From NCBI RefSeq assembly GCF_000203975.2, contig NZ_AFCF02000001.1, positions 751,783 to 815,782 on the forward strand: 64,000 nucleotides of DNA, written 5' to 3'. Under the pieces are notes generated by a model. It searched no databases. It was given only the letters and a program-made list of their open reading frames with translations, and was not told the DNA's origin. Below, piece after piece: positions 24,576 to 34,040 of the stretch. Each line of letters opens with the position of its first letter. Position 1 is the stretch's first letter. This DNA is from Leisingera sp. ANG1. Its GTDB lineage: Bacteria; Pseudomonadota; Alphaproteobacteria; Rhodobacterales; Rhodobacteraceae. Made by a program: the position numbers and the translations under genes.

Positions 24576-25117
24576 CCCTAAACCGGCAAAACCCGGCCAA
24601 ACCCTGGATCCTGATTGCCGTCATCGCCGTGCAGGCCCTCTGCGCGGCGGTGTTTCTGGGCGATATGATTGCCGATCTCTCTGGTATGGAGGCTGCTGAA
24701 GCCGAGCAAGGCGAAGGCCCACACGCTTATATCGAGGGGCTGGCAGCGCTGGCGCTGGCGGCGGCAATCGTGATCGAGACCCGCATCCTGATGTGGCTGA
24801 TGCGGCGCAAGGCGCATCTGGAGGAAAGCCTGACCTCGGCACAAGCTGCAGTGCAGGAGGTGATCGACACTGAGTTTGCCAATTGGGGCCTGACGCCCGC
24901 CGAGTTGGACGTGGCAAACTTCCTGGTCAAGGGCCTCAGCACAGCAGAGATCGCCGCCATGCGCGGCAGTGCCGAGGGCACGGTCAAGGCACAGCTCAAC
25001 GCGATCTACCGCAAGTCCGGCACCGGCAACCGGGCCGAACTGATGAGCCTGTTGATAGACACCCTGATGGGCCAGCGCCAGGCGGTTGCGGAAAACGGCT
25101 CTGCCCGCTCCGCCTAA
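24572..25117 (+). CDS. membrane-anchored LuxR-type helix-turn-helix protein
   Basis: Of 181 residues, the N-terminus carries two hydrophobic spans (about 12-32 and 54-72). A short coiled region follows (RRKAHLEESLTSAQAAVQEVI), then a GerE/LuxR helix-turn-helix (about 105-165: GLTPAELDVANFLVKGLSTAEIAAMRGSAEGTVKAQLNAIYRKSG). There is no receiver or ligand-binding domain. ATGA overlap with the cytochrome gene indicates co-translation. A DNA-binding domain tethered to the membrane next to a b-type cytochrome suggests signal input from membrane redox state. Targets are unknown; its own operon is the first candidate. Confidence 0.85.
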   Translation: MTLNRQNPAKPWILIAVIAVQALCAAVFLGDMIADLSGMEAAEAEQGEGPHAYIEGLAALALAAAIVIETRILMWLMRRKAHLEESLTSAQAAVQEVIDTEFANWGLTPAELDVANFLVKGLSTAEIAAMRGSAEGTVKAQLNAIYRKSGTGNRAELMSLLIDTLMGQRQAVAENGSARSA

Positions 25118-25125
25118 GCGGCCCA

Positions 25126-26622
25126 TTACAGCATCTTGCGCAGCTCGGTTTTTAGCACCTTTCCGTAGTTGTTCTTGGGCAAGGCATGGATACGGATATA
25201 CTCTTTGGGCCGTTTGAAACGGGCAATCCGGTTGTTGCACATCTCATCCAGCTCGGCATCTGGCGCATCGCCCACGACAAAGGCCACCACTTCCTCGCCC
25301 CAATCCGCGTGGGGGCGGCCCACCACAGAGACTTCACGCACCTGAGGATGCAGCAGCAGCACCTCCTCCACCTCGCGCGGATAGACGTTGGACCCGCCGG
25401 TGATGATCATGTCCTTGGAACGGTCCTGCAAGGTCAGATAGCCGTCCTCGTCCAGCACCCCCATGTCGCCGGTCATCAGCCAGCCGTTGACCAGCGTCTT
25501 GGTGGTGGCTTCGGGGTTGTCCCAGTACCCGGGCATCACCGCATCGCCGCGCACCATGATCTCGCCGTGGCACCCGGCTGGCAGGAATTCCCCCTCCGGC
25601 GTGCCGATCCGCACCTCCACCACGCTCTGCGCCTTGCCGACGCTGGCCAGCCGCTCTTTCCAGCGCGGATGCGAACGGTCCTGCACGTCATTGCGCGGCA
25701 GCGCGGTGATCGCCATCGGGCATTCGCCCTGCCCGTAGACCTGCACAAAGACCGGACCGAATTGCTCCACCGCCTCCATAATGTCGGCGACATACATCGG
25801 CCCGCCGGCATAAACGACCGTGCGCAAACCCTCGCCCTTGCGGCTCAGCCGCTTGGCCTCCGATGTCATGCGCGTGACCATCGTTGGTGCGGCAAACATG
25901 TGGACCCGCTCGAAATGCGCGGCAAGATCAAAGATCTCCGCCTCGTCAAAACCTCCGGACACCGGGCAGACATGCCGCGCACCTGCCAGAACATGCTGGA
26001 TTGCATAGATCCCCGCGCCATGGCTCATCGGCGCCGCGTACAGCGCGTGATCCTCCGCGCTCACTTGATCCACGTCCGCGAAGTAGGCAATGGCCATGGT
26101 CATCAGCATCCGGTGAGTGATCATCACACCCTTGGGCCGGCCCGTGGTGCCGGAGGTGTAAAACAGCCAGGCCAGATCTTCCGGCAGGCGCGACGCGGGT
26201 TCCGACACCGGATCTGCCTGCAACGCGGCGGCATAGTCCGCGCCGGTGATATCCACGCAGCGCACCTCGGCCTCGGTGCCTTCGACAGCCTCCGTCAGGC
26301 CCGGCGAGGTGAACACCAGCCGGACGCCGGAGTTTTCAAGGATGAATTCCGCCTCCTTGCCATGCAGCTTGGCATTGATAGGTACCGCCGCCGCGCCGGC
26401 ATACCAGATGCCATAAAGCGCGATCAGGTAGTCCGGGCAGTTCTTCATGAAAATGCCGACCCGGTCCCCGGGCGCGATGCCCTGCGCCCGCAGCCAGCCG
26501 GCAAGTGAGGCCGCACGCGCATGGAACCCGGCGTAATCTGCAACCAATTGCTGCCCCAGATACAGCGCCGGCCGCGCCCCCTCTGCCGCGGCCATCCTCG
26601 CCAGCCACACTGCAATGTTCAT
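25126..26622 (-). CDS. AMP-dependent acyl-CoA synthetase/ligase
   Basis: This 498-residue ANL-superfamily enzyme activates a carboxylate with ATP and CoA. It has the P-loop-like FYTSGTTGRPKGVMITH, YGQGE around the acid-binding region, the motif GWLMTGDMGVLDEDGYL and the C-terminal catalytic Lys in NNYGKVLKTELR. ATG at 26622 follows GGGGAGG; the 18-residue upstream extension is not conserved. It diverges from a PAS-LuxR regulator across 95 bp. Substrate is not given by sequence; nearness to a PccR-type regulator and organic-acid transporter suggests a short or medium acid. Confidence 0.92.
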   Translation of the reverse strand: MNIAVWLARMAAAEGARPALYLGQQLVADYAGFHARAASLAGWLRAQGIAPGDRVGIFMKNCPDYLIALYGIWYAGAAAVPINAKLHGKEAEFILENSGVRLVFTSPGLTEAVEGTEAEVRCVDITGADYAAALQADPVSEPASRLPEDLAWLFYTSGTTGRPKGVMITHRMLMTMAIAYFADVDQVSAEDHALYAAPMSHGAGIYAIQHVLAGARHVCPVSGGFDEAEIFDLAAHFERVHMFAAPTMVTRMTSEAKRLSRKGEGLRTVVYAGGPMYVADIMEAVEQFGPVFVQVYGQGECPMAITALPRNDVQDRSHPRWKERLASVGKAQSVVEVRIGTPEGEFLPAGCHGEIMVRGDAVMPGYWDNPEATTKTLVNGWLMTGDMGVLDEDGYLTLQDRSKDMIITGGSNVYPREVEEVLLLHPQVREVSVVGRPHADWGEEVVAFVVGDAPDAELDEMCNNRIARFKRPKEYIRIHALPKNNYGKVLKTELRKML

Positions 26623-26717
26623 CCCAATCGCCTCCCCGGCTTGCCGTTGCGGCCGGAAACTGGCACGCACAAGCAAAGCCCTTCAATTCCGCAAAAATAC
26701 CTGCGTAAGAATACCAT

Positions 26718-27254
26718 ATGAGCGATCTTGCCTTTGAACATGCCCCTGTAGGCCTTGCGGTTCTGGAACGCCGCGTCATCACCCGGTGCAACCTGCAATT
26801 CGCGGCGACCTTCGGCGGCGCGCCCGGCGACTACACCGGAATGCTGGTTGCTGAGCTTTATCCCAGCCAGGAAGACTTCAACCGCATCGGCGCCCTTCTG
26901 CAGCAGCCCGAGGCGCAAAGCGGCAGCTACAGCGACGAGCGCATCATGCGCCGCCGGTCGGGCGGCTTGTTCTGGTGCCGGGTGCGGGGCCGGTCAGTGA
27001 CGCCGGAGGCGCCGTTTCAGACCGGCATCTGGTCCTTTGCCGATATTTCCGACGACCGCCCTGTCGTTTCCCTCACCCCGCGGGAACGCGAGGTGGCGAT
27101 CCTTACCTGCAAGGGGCTGTCAGCCAAGGAGATCGGCAAGCAGCTGGACCTGTCCTACCGCACGGTGGAAAGCCACCGGGCGCATCTGTTGCAGAAATTC
27201 GGCGCCCGCAAGCTGCCGGAGCTGGTGGCCAAACTGACCGGGATGCCTCTTTGA
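26718..27254 (+). CDS. PAS-LuxR transcriptional regulator
   Basis: The 178-residue protein has an N-terminal PAS fold (about 5-110) and a LuxR/GerE helix-turn-helix (about 115-172: SLTPREREVAILTCKGLSAKEIGKQLDLSYRTVESHRAHLLQKFG). It is divergent from the acyl-CoA synthetase across a shared 95-bp promoter region and is the likely regulator of it. The PAS ligand is unknown. No strong Shine-Dalgarno is visible before ATG 26718. Confidence 0.85.
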   Translation: MSDLAFEHAPVGLAVLERRVITRCNLQFAATFGGAPGDYTGMLVAELYPSQEDFNRIGALLQQPEAQSGSYSDERIMRRRSGGLFWCRVRGRSVTPEAPFQTGIWSFADISDDRPVVSLTPREREVAILTCKGLSAKEIGKQLDLSYRTVESHRAHLLQKFGARKLPELVAKLTGMPL

Positions 27255-27410
27255 CCAGGAATTTCCTGCCGGCAATTGCGAATCCGCGCCATAGCCCTCA
27301 TGTTACAGCCCAGTTCAGGAGTGCTTTCCTTGCGGTAATCCTTGCCCTATAAGCGCCCTAATTTCCTGCCCGCCCCTCCGGCGGGCCTGTCGGAATTGGC
27401 TGAGGACAAT

Positions 27411-27914
27411 ATGACCAACAAATCTCACGAAGCTGACGTGGCATTCATCAAGGCGCTGGCGGAGCTGCTGCGCGAAAACGACCTGACCGAGCTGCAGGTC
27501 AAACGCGACTATGGCGACGACGACAGTCTGAACGTGCGTGTGTCGCGCCAGACTGCAATGGCAGCTGCACCGGTGCAGGTACAGGTTCCTGCCGCAGCTG
27601 CCCCCGCACCGGTTGCTGCCGCAGCCGCGCCTGCCTCTGCTGCCGCCCCTGCAGCTGCAAACGACGATCCGGCCAGCCATCCCGGCGCCGTGACTTCGCC
27701 GATGGTCGGCACCGTCTACCTGCAGCCGGAACCCGGCTCGCCCTCCTTCATTTCGGTTGGCCAGCAGGTCAGCGAAGGCGACACCCTGCTGATCGTCGAA
27801 GCGATGAAGACCATGAACCACATCCCGGCCCCGAAATCCGGCACCGTGAAGCGCATCCTGGTCGAAGACGGCGCCGCTGTTGAATTCGGGTCCCCCCTGG
27901 TCATCATCGAATAA
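27411..27914 (+). CDS. accB: acetyl-CoA carboxylase biotin carboxyl carrier protein
   Basis: The 167-residue carrier of acetyl-CoA carboxylase serves the first step of fatty acid synthesis. An N-terminal domain (about 1-50) is joined by an Ala/Pro-rich linker (about 52-85) to the biotinyl domain, with the biotinylated Lys in [12 protein letters not shown] at 27411 follows GAGGAC. It is 9 bp upstream of accC in the classical accBC operon. Confidence 0.97.
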   Translation: MTNKSHEADVAFIKALAELLRENDLTELQVKRDYGDDDSLNVRVSRQTAMAAAPVQVQVPAAAAPAPVAAAAAPASAAAPAAANDDPASHPGAVTSPMVGTVYLQPEPGSPSFISVGQQVSEGDTLLIVEAMKTMNHIPAPKSGTVKRILVEDGAAVEFGSPLVIIE

Positions 27915-27923
27915 GGGTCTGCC

Positions 27924-29273
27924 ATGTTTGACAAGATCCTGATTGCCAACCGCGGCGAGATCGCCCTGCGCGTGATCCGCGCCTGCCGGGAGATGGGCAT
28001 CAAGTCCGTCGCGGTGCACTCCACCGCAGATGCCGACGCGATGCACGTCCGCATGGCCGATGAATCGGTCTGCATCGGGCCGCCCTCCGGCGCCCAAAGC
28101 TACCTGTCGATCCCGGCCATCATCTCGGCTTGCGAGATCACCGGCGCCCAGGCGATCCACCCCGGCTACGGCTTCCTGTCGGAAAACGCTAACTTCGTGC
28201 AGATCATCGAAGACCACGGCCTGACCTTCATCGGACCCTCGGCGGCGCATATCCGCATCATGGGCGACAAGATCACCGCCAAGGAAACCGCCAAGAACCT
28301 CGGCATCCCGGTGGTGCCCGGCTCCGACGGCGGCGTGCCTGATATTGGCGCAGCCAAGAAGGCCGCCGCGGACATGGGCTACCCTGTGATCATCAAGGCC
28401 ACCGCCGGCGGCGGCGGCCGCGGCATGAAGGTGGCCAAGGACGAGAAAGAGCTGGTTTCGGCCTTCTCCACCGCCCGCTCCGAGGCCAAGGCCGCCTTCG
28501 GCAATGACGAAGTCTACATGGAGAAATACCTCCAGAAGCCGCGTCACATCGAGGTTCAGGTCTTTGGCGACGGCAAAGGCACCGGCATCCATCTGGCGGA
28601 ACGCGACTGCTCGCTGCAGCGCCGCCACCAGAAGGTGTTCGAGGAGGCCCCCGGCCCCTGCATCACCCCGGAAGAGCGTGCCCGCATCGGCAAGATCTGC
28701 GCCGACGCCATCGGCAAGATGGGCTATTCCGGTGCCGGCACCGTCGAGTTCCTCTATGAGGACGGCGAGTTTTATTTCATCGAGATGAACACCCGCTTGC
28801 AGGTGGAACACCCGGTGACCGAGGCCATCTTCGGCGTCGACCTGGTGCGCGAGCAGATCCGGGTGGCCGAAGGCCTGCCGATGTCCTTCACCCAGGAAGA
28901 CCTGGAGATCAACGGCCACGCCATCGAAGTGCGGATCAACGCCGAGAAACTGCCGAACTTCTCGCCCTGCCCGGGCAAAATCACCCAGTACCACGCCCCC
29001 GGCGGCCTGGGTGTGCGGATGGATTCGGCGCTTTATGACGGCTATTCGATCCCGCCTTACTATGACTCGCTGATTGGTAAGCTGATCGTGCACGGCCGCG
29101 ACCGGACCGAGGCGCTGGCGCGCCTGAACCGGGCCCTGGGCGAGCTGATCATCGACGGTATCGACACCACCGTGCCGCTGTTCCACGCGCTCCTGCAGGA
29201 GCAGGACATCCACACCGGCGATTACGGCATCCACTGGCTGGAACGCTGGCTGGAAGAGAACACACCGGGTTAA
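27924..29273 (+). CDS. accC: acetyl-CoA carboxylase biotin carboxylase subunit
   Basis: This 449-residue ATP-grasp enzyme carboxylates biotin on AccB. It shows [23 protein letters not shown] at the N-terminus, the ATP loop [13 protein letters not shown], the bicarbonate/biotin motif [14 protein letters not shown] and the C-terminal domain. Length equals the usual 447-450. It ends at a terminator beginning 8 bp downstream. Confidence 0.98.
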   Translation: MFDKILIANRGEIALRVIRACREMGIKSVAVHSTADADAMHVRMADESVCIGPPSGAQSYLSIPAIISACEITGAQAIHPGYGFLSENANFVQIIEDHGLTFIGPSAAHIRIMGDKITAKETAKNLGIPVVPGSDGGVPDIGAAKKAAADMGYPVIIKATAGGGGRGMKVAKDEKELVSAFSTARSEAKAAFGNDEVYMEKYLQKPRHIEVQVFGDGKGTGIHLAERDCSLQRRHQKVFEEAPGPCITPEERARIGKICADAIGKMGYSGAGTVEFLYEDGEFYFIEMNTRLQVEHPVTEAIFGVDLVREQIRVAEGLPMSFTQEDLEINGHAIEVRINAEKLPNFSPCPGKITQYHAPGGLGVRMDSALYDGYSIPPYYDSLIGKLIVHGRDRTEALARLNRALGELIIDGIDTTVPLFHALLQEQDIHTGDYGIHWLERWLEENTPG

Positions 29274-29280
29274 AATCCTG

Positions 29281-29312
29281 CGGGGCGCACCATCCGGATG
29301 CGCCCCGTTTTA
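29281..29312 (+). terminator. rho-independent terminator of accBC
   Basis: CGGGGCGCA (29281-29289) pairs perfectly with TGCGCCCCG (29299-29307) over a 9-nt loop and is followed by TTTTACATTT. Downstream TTTACA (29309-29314) and TATACT (29334-29339) may form the aat promoter, overlapping the terminator tail. Confidence 0.85.
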
Positions 29313-29348
29313 CATTTCCCTGCCTTTCCACTTTATACTGGCGGCATC

Positions 29349-29981
29349 ATGAGCCTGACTGCCGATCTTTTGCTGCACGCCTATTCCGCCGGTGTTTTCC
29401 CGATGGCCGAACACCGCGACGATCCCGAAGTGTTCTGGGTCGACCCCAAGCGGCGCGGGATCCTGCCGCTGGACGGATTCCGCATCTCCCGCTCTCTCGC
29501 CAAGCGCATCCGCAACGGCGGCTTCGAGATCACCGTGAACCGGGATTTCGCAGGTGTCGTGGACGGTTGCGCCGACCGGGCAGAAACTTGGATCAACAGT
29601 GAAATCCGCGACCGCTACCTGGAACTGCATCTGATGGGCAACGCCCACTCGCTCGAGGTCTGGCACCAGGGCGAACTGGCAGGCGGCACATACGGCGTGT
29701 CTCTGGGTGGCGCGTTCTTCGGTGAAAGCATGTTCTCCCGCCGCCGGGATGCGTCAAAGGTGGCACTTGCCTATCTGACCGACCGGCTGGTGCAGGCTGG
29801 TTTCACCCTATGCGACACCCAGTTCCTGACCCCGCATCTGGCCTCCCTTGGCGGCGTCGAAGTGACACGCGCACGCTACCGCGCGCTGCTGCGCGAGGCT
29901 TTGGACAAGGATGCGGATTTCATGCGGCCGGCAGTTCCGGATCCTCAGCTGCTTTTGCAGCGGATGACCCAGACGTCGTAA
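29349..29981 (+). CDS. aat: leucyl/phenylalanyl-tRNA--protein transferase
   Basis: It transfers Leu or Phe from aminoacyl-tRNA to N-terminal Arg/Lys of proteins, marking them for ClpS/ClpAP (N-end rule). The 210-residue product shows [15 protein letters not shown], the [13 protein letters not shown] block, [41 protein letters not shown] and [16 protein letters not shown]. The chosen ATG 29349 has no good Shine-Dalgarno and lies only 10 nt after the -10-like TATACT, hinting at a near-leaderless transcript. Its 3' end overlaps the convergent DUF2155 gene by 37 bp. Confidence 0.96.
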   Translation: MSLTADLLLHAYSAGVFPMAEHRDDPEVFWVDPKRRGILPLDGFRISRSLAKRIRNGGFEITVNRDFAGVVDGCADRAETWINSEIRDRYLELHLMGNAHSLEVWHQGELAGGTYGVSLGGAFFGESMFSRRRDASKVALAYLTDRLVQAGFTLCDTQFLTPHLASLGGVEVTRARYRALLREALDKDADFMRPAVPDPQLLLQRMTQTS

Positions 29982-30307
29982 CGGTTGTGGTCCAGCGCGT
30001 TCAGCGCCGGGCTGGAGGCAATCATCCAGCCCTGAAAATGCTCTGCCCCGTTTTTGGGGTCCTGAACCGACAAATAGGCAAAGGCATCGCCCGTCGGGTT
30101 TTCCGCCGGATAGCGGCAATCCCGCACAGTCACCAGAAGGCCGAACATCTCTGCGCTGGCGCCAATGGCGACCTCAGCATCGACGGAATGCCCGTTCACC
30201 TTGTCAAGCGCGCGCAGCACCGCAGCGGTGCCTTGTGCGGCCTGCTCCTGCCCCCAGGCGGGCATAGCCAGCACCACCGCCGTCAGCGCTGCCGTCAGCC
30301 GCTTCAC
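29945..30307 (-). CDS. DUF2155 periplasmic protein
   Basis: The 120-residue protein has a signal peptide ([19 protein letters not shown]) and a DUF2155 core with [19 protein letters not shown] and [25 protein letters not shown]; the two Cys may form a disulfide. The start is GTG, overlapping the mlaD stop as GTGA. The family is widespread in alphaproteobacteria, without known function. It is third in the row NDUFA12, mlaD, DUF2155. Confidence 0.9.
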   Translation of the reverse strand: MKRLTAALTAVVLAMPAWGQEQAAQGTAAVLRALDKVNGHSVDAEVAIGASAEMFGLLVTVRDCRYPAENPTGDAFAYLSVQDPKNGAEHFQGWMIASSPALNALDHNRYDVWVIRCKSS

Positions 30308-30759
30308 GACTCTTCCTCACCGCCGCCAGCCACGAATTTCACCAGCAGCGAAATCAGGCTGACCGCGCCTTGGGTATCTTCAATCTCGTCACCCGCCTCA
30401 AAGGCAAAGGGCGATCCGCCCGGCATGATCTCAACGAAATTGCCGCCCAGCAGGCCTTCGGAGGAAATCACCACGGCGCTGTCGTCGGGGATCTCGATAC
30501 CATCTTTAACCGAAAAAACGGTATCGGCGCGGAAGGTTTCCGGGTTCAGGCCCACACCGGTCACGGTGCCGATCTTGACCCCGGCCAGCCGCACGTCGGT
30601 GCCGACGCTGACGCCTTCCAAAGAGCGGAAAGACGCATTCAAATCATAAGTGGAGCCGGCACGCGACAGGCCAGCCGCCTGTCCTGCATAAACGGCAAAG
30701 CCGATGGCCGCCGCCAGCACGATGCCGCCGGCAAAAACTTCAGTAGGATTATGGGACAT
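30304..30759 (-). CDS. mlaD: outer membrane lipid asymmetry protein MlaD (MCE domain)
   Basis: The 151-residue protein is anchored by one N-terminal span (VFAGGIVLAAAIGFAVYAG) and has a single periplasmic MCE domain (YDLNASFRSLEGVSVGTDVRLAGVKIGTVTGV). In E. coli MlaD forms the hexameric ring of the MlaFEDB phospholipid transporter. mlaE and mlaF are not in the window, so this copy is separated from its transporter. ATG 30759 is chosen over an upstream frame lacking family similarity. It is 25 bp downstream of the NDUFA12 gene. Confidence 0.92.
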   Translation of the reverse strand: MSHNPTEVFAGGIVLAAAIGFAVYAGQAAGLSRAGSTYDLNASFRSLEGVSVGTDVRLAGVKIGTVTGVGLNPETFRADTVFSVKDGIEIPDDSAVVISSEGLLGGNFVEIMPGGSPFAFEAGDEIEDTQGAVSLISLLVKFVAGGGEEES

Positions 30760-30784
30760 GAAATCAGCCTTTTGGCAGATGTGT

Positions 30785-31171
30785 TTACTCGGGCACCCAG
30801 GCCTCGTAATCGCGGCGCTCTTTCGGCTCGCCGCCCGCGCGGATCGACCCGGCCGGCGCATAGGCCATGATGGTGCCGGTCAGGTTTTCCTGATGCGGCT
30901 TTTCCCAGGCCTTGTGCTTCAGCGGCTTTTCGCTCGGCACCTCGTCAAAGGTGCGGTGCAGCCAGCCGTGCCAGTCGGGGCTGATGCGGGAGGCTTCCAC
31001 TTCGCCGTTGAACATCACCCAGCGCTTGCTGTCATCCGCGTTGCGGTAGAACACGTTGCCCTGGTCATCTTCACCCACCTTGATGCCCTTGCGGGCGGTG
31101 AAGATCCGGGTGTTCAGGGTGGAGCCGTTCCACCAGGTCACAGCGCGCAGAAGTGTGTTCAGGATTCCCAT
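30785..31171 (-). CDS. NADH:ubiquinone oxidoreductase subunit NDUFA12
   Basis: This 128-residue accessory subunit of alphaproteobacterial complex I is homologous to mitochondrial B17.2/NDUFA12. Diagnostic parts are [42 protein letters not shown] and the [13 protein letters not shown] block. ATG 31171 has GGAGG 7 nt upstream. It lies outside the nuo operon, as is usual in this lineage, and leads mlaD and DUF2155 on the minus strand. Confidence 0.95.
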   Translation of the reverse strand: MGILNTLLRAVTWWNGSTLNTRIFTARKGIKVGEDDQGNVFYRNADDSKRWVMFNGEVEASRISPDWHGWLHRTFDEVPSEKPLKHKAWEKPHQENLTGTIMAYAPAGSIRAGGEPKERRDYEAWVPE

Positions 31172-31305
31172 GGGTGCCTCCGGATTTTTCCGACTTCGAT
31201 ATGGCCCAATTTCCCGCCAAGGTCCAGTGGCTTGCGCCACGGGCAGCCTGTGACTTGGCGGGATTTGGCAGATTTGCCTCAGCGGCCTCTGTGCCGCTGG
31301 CAGGG

Positions 31306-31671
31306 TCAGCCCTCAGCGGGTGCCAGCGCGGTCAATTCGATCTCGATCCGGAATTTGGGGTCAATCAGATTGCATTCCACCATGGTGGCCGCCGGCGGGT
31401 TGGCGCCAAAGGTTTCCGCCAGAATGGGCCAGCAGGGTTCGAACTCCGCTGCATCCGGCAGGTAATAGTTCACCCGCACTGCGTCGGCAAAGCTGGCGCC
31501 TGCCTTCTCCAGCGCCGCACCTATGGTGTCCAGCGCCGAGCGGCACTGGGCCACCACGTCGTCGCCCTGCCCTACGGTTCCAGCAACATGCACGAAACCG
31601 CCGGCGACCACAGCGCGGCAATAGCCGATCTTGGCCTCGAACTCGCCGCCCGAAGAAATCCGCTTGATCAT
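31306..31671 (-). CDS. RidA/YjgF-family protein (second Arg-less paralogue)
   Basis: The 121-residue YjgF-fold protein contains [24 protein letters not shown] and [24 protein letters not shown]. The position of the RidA catalytic Arg (PAR in E. coli) is Ala, so it is not an archetypal enamine deaminase. GAGGAGAG lies just before ATG 31671. It is downstream of clpX with a hairpin between them and is probably expressed separately. Confidence 0.87.
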   Translation of the reverse strand: MIKRISSGGEFEAKIGYCRAVVAGGFVHVAGTVGQGDDVVAQCRSALDTIGAALEKAGASFADAVRVNYYLPDAAEFEPCWPILAETFGANPPAATMVECNLIDPKFRIEIELTALAPAEG

Positions 31672-31689
31672 GTTTCTCTCCTCAACATG

Positions 31690-31717
31690 AAAGCGGCGCG
31701 GAAATGACCGCGCCGCT
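31690..31717 (-). terminator. hairpin terminator after clpX
   Basis: A perfect 10-bp stem (AGCGGCGCGG at 31692-31701 with CCGCGCCGCT at 31708-31717) and 6-nt loop lie 21 bp past the clpX stop. On the minus strand only TTTCATG follows, so the T-run is weak. It also lies just upstream of the RidA start and could shape that leader. Confidence 0.55.
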
Positions 31718-31737
31718 CTATCAGAAACTTTCGCCAG

Positions 31738-33006
31738 TCAGCCCGCTGACGCCGGCTCTTTCTCCGCATCCGCGTGGATCATCAGCGGTTGCGCGTCAGA
31801 GGTCACGGCCTCCTCGTTCACAACCACCTTGGTGACGCTGTCCATGCCCGGCAGGTCGAACATGGTATCCAAGAGGATGTCTTCCATGATCGAGCGCAGG
31901 CCGCGGGCGCCGGTCTTGCGTTCTATTGCCTTCTTGGCAATCGCGCTCAGCGCCTCGTCGGTGAAGTCCAGCTCTGTGTCTTCCAGCTCGAACAGGCGCT
32001 GGTACTGCTTGACCAGGGCGTTCTTCGGCAGGGTCAGAATGGTGACCAGCGCATCCTCGTCCAGATCTTCGAGTGTTGCCAGCACCGGCAGACGGCCGAC
32101 GAATTCCGGGATCAGGCCGAATTTCAGCAGGTCTTCCGGCTCCAGATCCTTGAAGATCTCGCCAACGCCGCGCTCGTCATTGTCGCGCACATCAGCCCCA
32201 AAGCCCATCGCCGAGCCCTTGCCGCGCTGCGCGATGATCTTGTCGAGGCCGGCAAAGGCGCCGCCGCAGATGAACAGGATGTTGGTGGTGTCCACCTGCA
32301 GGAATTCCTGCTGCGGATGCTTGCGCCCGCCTTGCGGCGGCACAGAGGCGACGGTGCCTTCCATCAGCTTCAGCAGTGCCTGCTGCACGCCCTCGCCCGA
32401 CACGTCGCGGGTGATTGAGGGGTTTTCCGACTTGCGGGTGATCTTGTCGACCTCGTCGATATAAACGATGCCGCGCTGCGCGCGCTCAACGTTGTATTCC
32501 GACGCCTGCAAGAGCTTCAGGATGATGTTCTCGACATCCTCCCCCACGTAACCGGCCTCGGTAAGCGTGGTGGCATCCGCCATAGTGAAGGGCACATCCA
32601 GGATCCGCGCCAGCGTCTGCGCCAGCAGCGTTTTGCCGCAGCCGGTCGGGCCGATCAGCAGGATGTTGGATTTCGCCAGTTCGATGTCAGAACCCGCCTT
32701 CTGGGCGTGGTTCAGACGCTTGTAGTGGTTGTGCACCGCAACCGACAGCACGCGCTTGGCGGTGGCCTGGCCGATCACGTAATCATCCAGCACCTGGCAG
32801 ATATCCTTGGGCGTCGGCACGCCGTCGGTCGCCTTCAGCCCGGAGGCCTTGGTCTCTTCACGGATGATATCCATGCACAGTTCAACGCATTCATCGCAAA
32901 TGAATACGGTGGGGCCAGCGATCAGCTTGCGCACTTCATGCTGGCTCTTGCCGCAGAAGCTGCAATAGAGGGTGTTCTTGCTGTCGCCGCCTGAATTCGT
33001 CGCCAT
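31738..33006 (-). CDS. clpX: ATP-dependent Clp protease ATP-binding subunit ClpX
   Basis: This 422-residue AAA+ unfoldase feeds ClpP. It has an N-terminal four-Cys zinc-binding domain ([12 protein letters not shown], then ICDECVELC), Walker A GPTGCGKT, Walker [10 protein letters not shown] and the ClpP-docking IGF-type loop region. Length is normal. It is 149 bp downstream of clpP, with a weak hairpin between, as in most alphaproteobacteria. Confidence 0.98.
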   Translation of the reverse strand: MATNSGGDSKNTLYCSFCGKSQHEVRKLIAGPTVFICDECVELCMDIIREETKASGLKATDGVPTPKDICQVLDDYVIGQATAKRVLSVAVHNHYKRLNHAQKAGSDIELAKSNILLIGPTGCGKTLLAQTLARILDVPFTMADATTLTEAGYVGEDVENIILKLLQASEYNVERAQRGIVYIDEVDKITRKSENPSITRDVSGEGVQQALLKLMEGTVASVPPQGGRKHPQQEFLQVDTTNILFICGGAFAGLDKIIAQRGKGSAMGFGADVRDNDERGVGEIFKDLEPEDLLKFGLIPEFVGRLPVLATLEDLDEDALVTILTLPKNALVKQYQRLFELEDTELDFTDEALSAIAKKAIERKTGARGLRSIMEDILLDTMFDLPGMDSVTKVVVNEEAVTSDAQPLMIHADAEKEPASAG

Positions 33007-33105
33007 GGTCTACCTTTCAGTCCGCCCGGTCCGCTGCGCCCGCGCTGCGGGGCAATTCATCTTTTGGCCAGCTTAAGCCAGTGCTTAGGCCGCCACAATG
33101 TGAAA

Positions 33106-33133
33106 GTGCGCCCCATCTGAAACGCGGGGCACA
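33106..33133 (-). terminator. bulged hairpin between clpP and clpX
   Basis: GTGCGCCCC (33106-33114) can pair with GGGGCAC (33126-33132) with one bulged base. It is followed on the minus strand by TTTCACATT. It lies 22 bp after clpP and is probably a partial terminator separating clpP from clpX expression. Confidence 0.4.
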
Positions 33134-33155
33134 CGGCTGTTCACAAGCGCAGGCG

Positions 33156-33788
33156 TCAGGCCTGCTCGTCGTCGCCCTTGGCGCGGTTCTCGACGATCTC
33201 GTCGATCAGACCGAATTCCTTGGCCTCTTCCGGAGACATGAAGTTGTCGCGCTCCAGCGCGTTGACGATGGTGTCGTAATCCTGACTGGTGTGCTTGACG
33301 TAAATCTCGTTCAGGCGCTTTTTCAGCTTCAGGGTTTCTTCGGCGTGAATCATGATGTCAGTCGCCTGGCCCTGGAAGCCGCCGGAGGGCTGGTGCACCA
33401 TCACGCGGGAATTCGGCAGGCTGAAGCGCATGCCCGGCTCGCCGGCGGTCAGCAGCAGTGAGCCCATCGAGGCCGCCTGACCGATCACCAGGGTCGAGAC
33501 CTTGGGCTTGATGTACTGCATGGTGTCATAGATCGACAGGCCGGAGGTCACAACGCCGCCGGGGCTGTTGATATACATGGAGATTTCCTTGGACGGGTTT
33601 TCTGCCTCAAGGTGCAGCAGCTGGGCCACGATCAGCGAGCTCATCCCGTCATGCACCGGACCGTTCAGGAAGATGATCCGCTCCTTCAGCAGGCGGGAAA
33701 AGATGTCATAGGCCCGTTCTCCCCGGCTGGTCTGCTCAACCACCATCGGGACCAGGGTGTTCATGTATGTTTCTCTGGGATCAATCAT
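33156..33788 (-). CDS. clpP: ATP-dependent Clp protease proteolytic subunit ClpP
   Basis: This 210-residue serine peptidase has the catalytic triad S107 ([11 protein letters not shown]), H132 (MVHQPSGG) and D181. The opening [34 protein letters not shown] is the usual short propeptide form. It pairs with ClpX downstream on the same strand. Confidence 0.98.
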   Translation of the reverse strand: MIDPRETYMNTLVPMVVEQTSRGERAYDIFSRLLKERIIFLNGPVHDGMSSLIVAQLLHLEAENPSKEISMYINSPGGVVTSGLSIYDTMQYIKPKVSTLVIGQAASMGSLLLTAGEPGMRFSLPNSRVMVHQPSGGFQGQATDIMIHAEETLKLKKRLNEIYVKHTSQDYDTIVNALERDNFMSPEEAKEFGLIDEIVENRAKGDDEQA

Positions 33789-34040
33789 TGCAACCTGCCT
33801 GCGTTGTTTATGTCCGGCACCATACCCGACAGTGTGTTACCCGAGTCTTAGTATCGCCCCTTTTGACCTGCAAGAGGCGGCAGGCATTTTCCCAATGACG
33901 CAAACCTGCATGTGGTGTCGCAATCCGCTGGAACGCTGTCGCTATTCTCGGGCTGCGCGCGGCACCAGCGCCTTAGGAAGCAAAATCAAGTCCGAATTCC
34001 GCCCGGTGTCTTTCACCGGGTGCTGCGCTGGGGTCCCGCC

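Noticed and set aside
27315-29234. Minus-strand open frame of 639 codons across accB-accC
   Set aside because: It is the antisense of two certain housekeeping genes; His/Asp/Gly-rich sequence with no recognisable motif.
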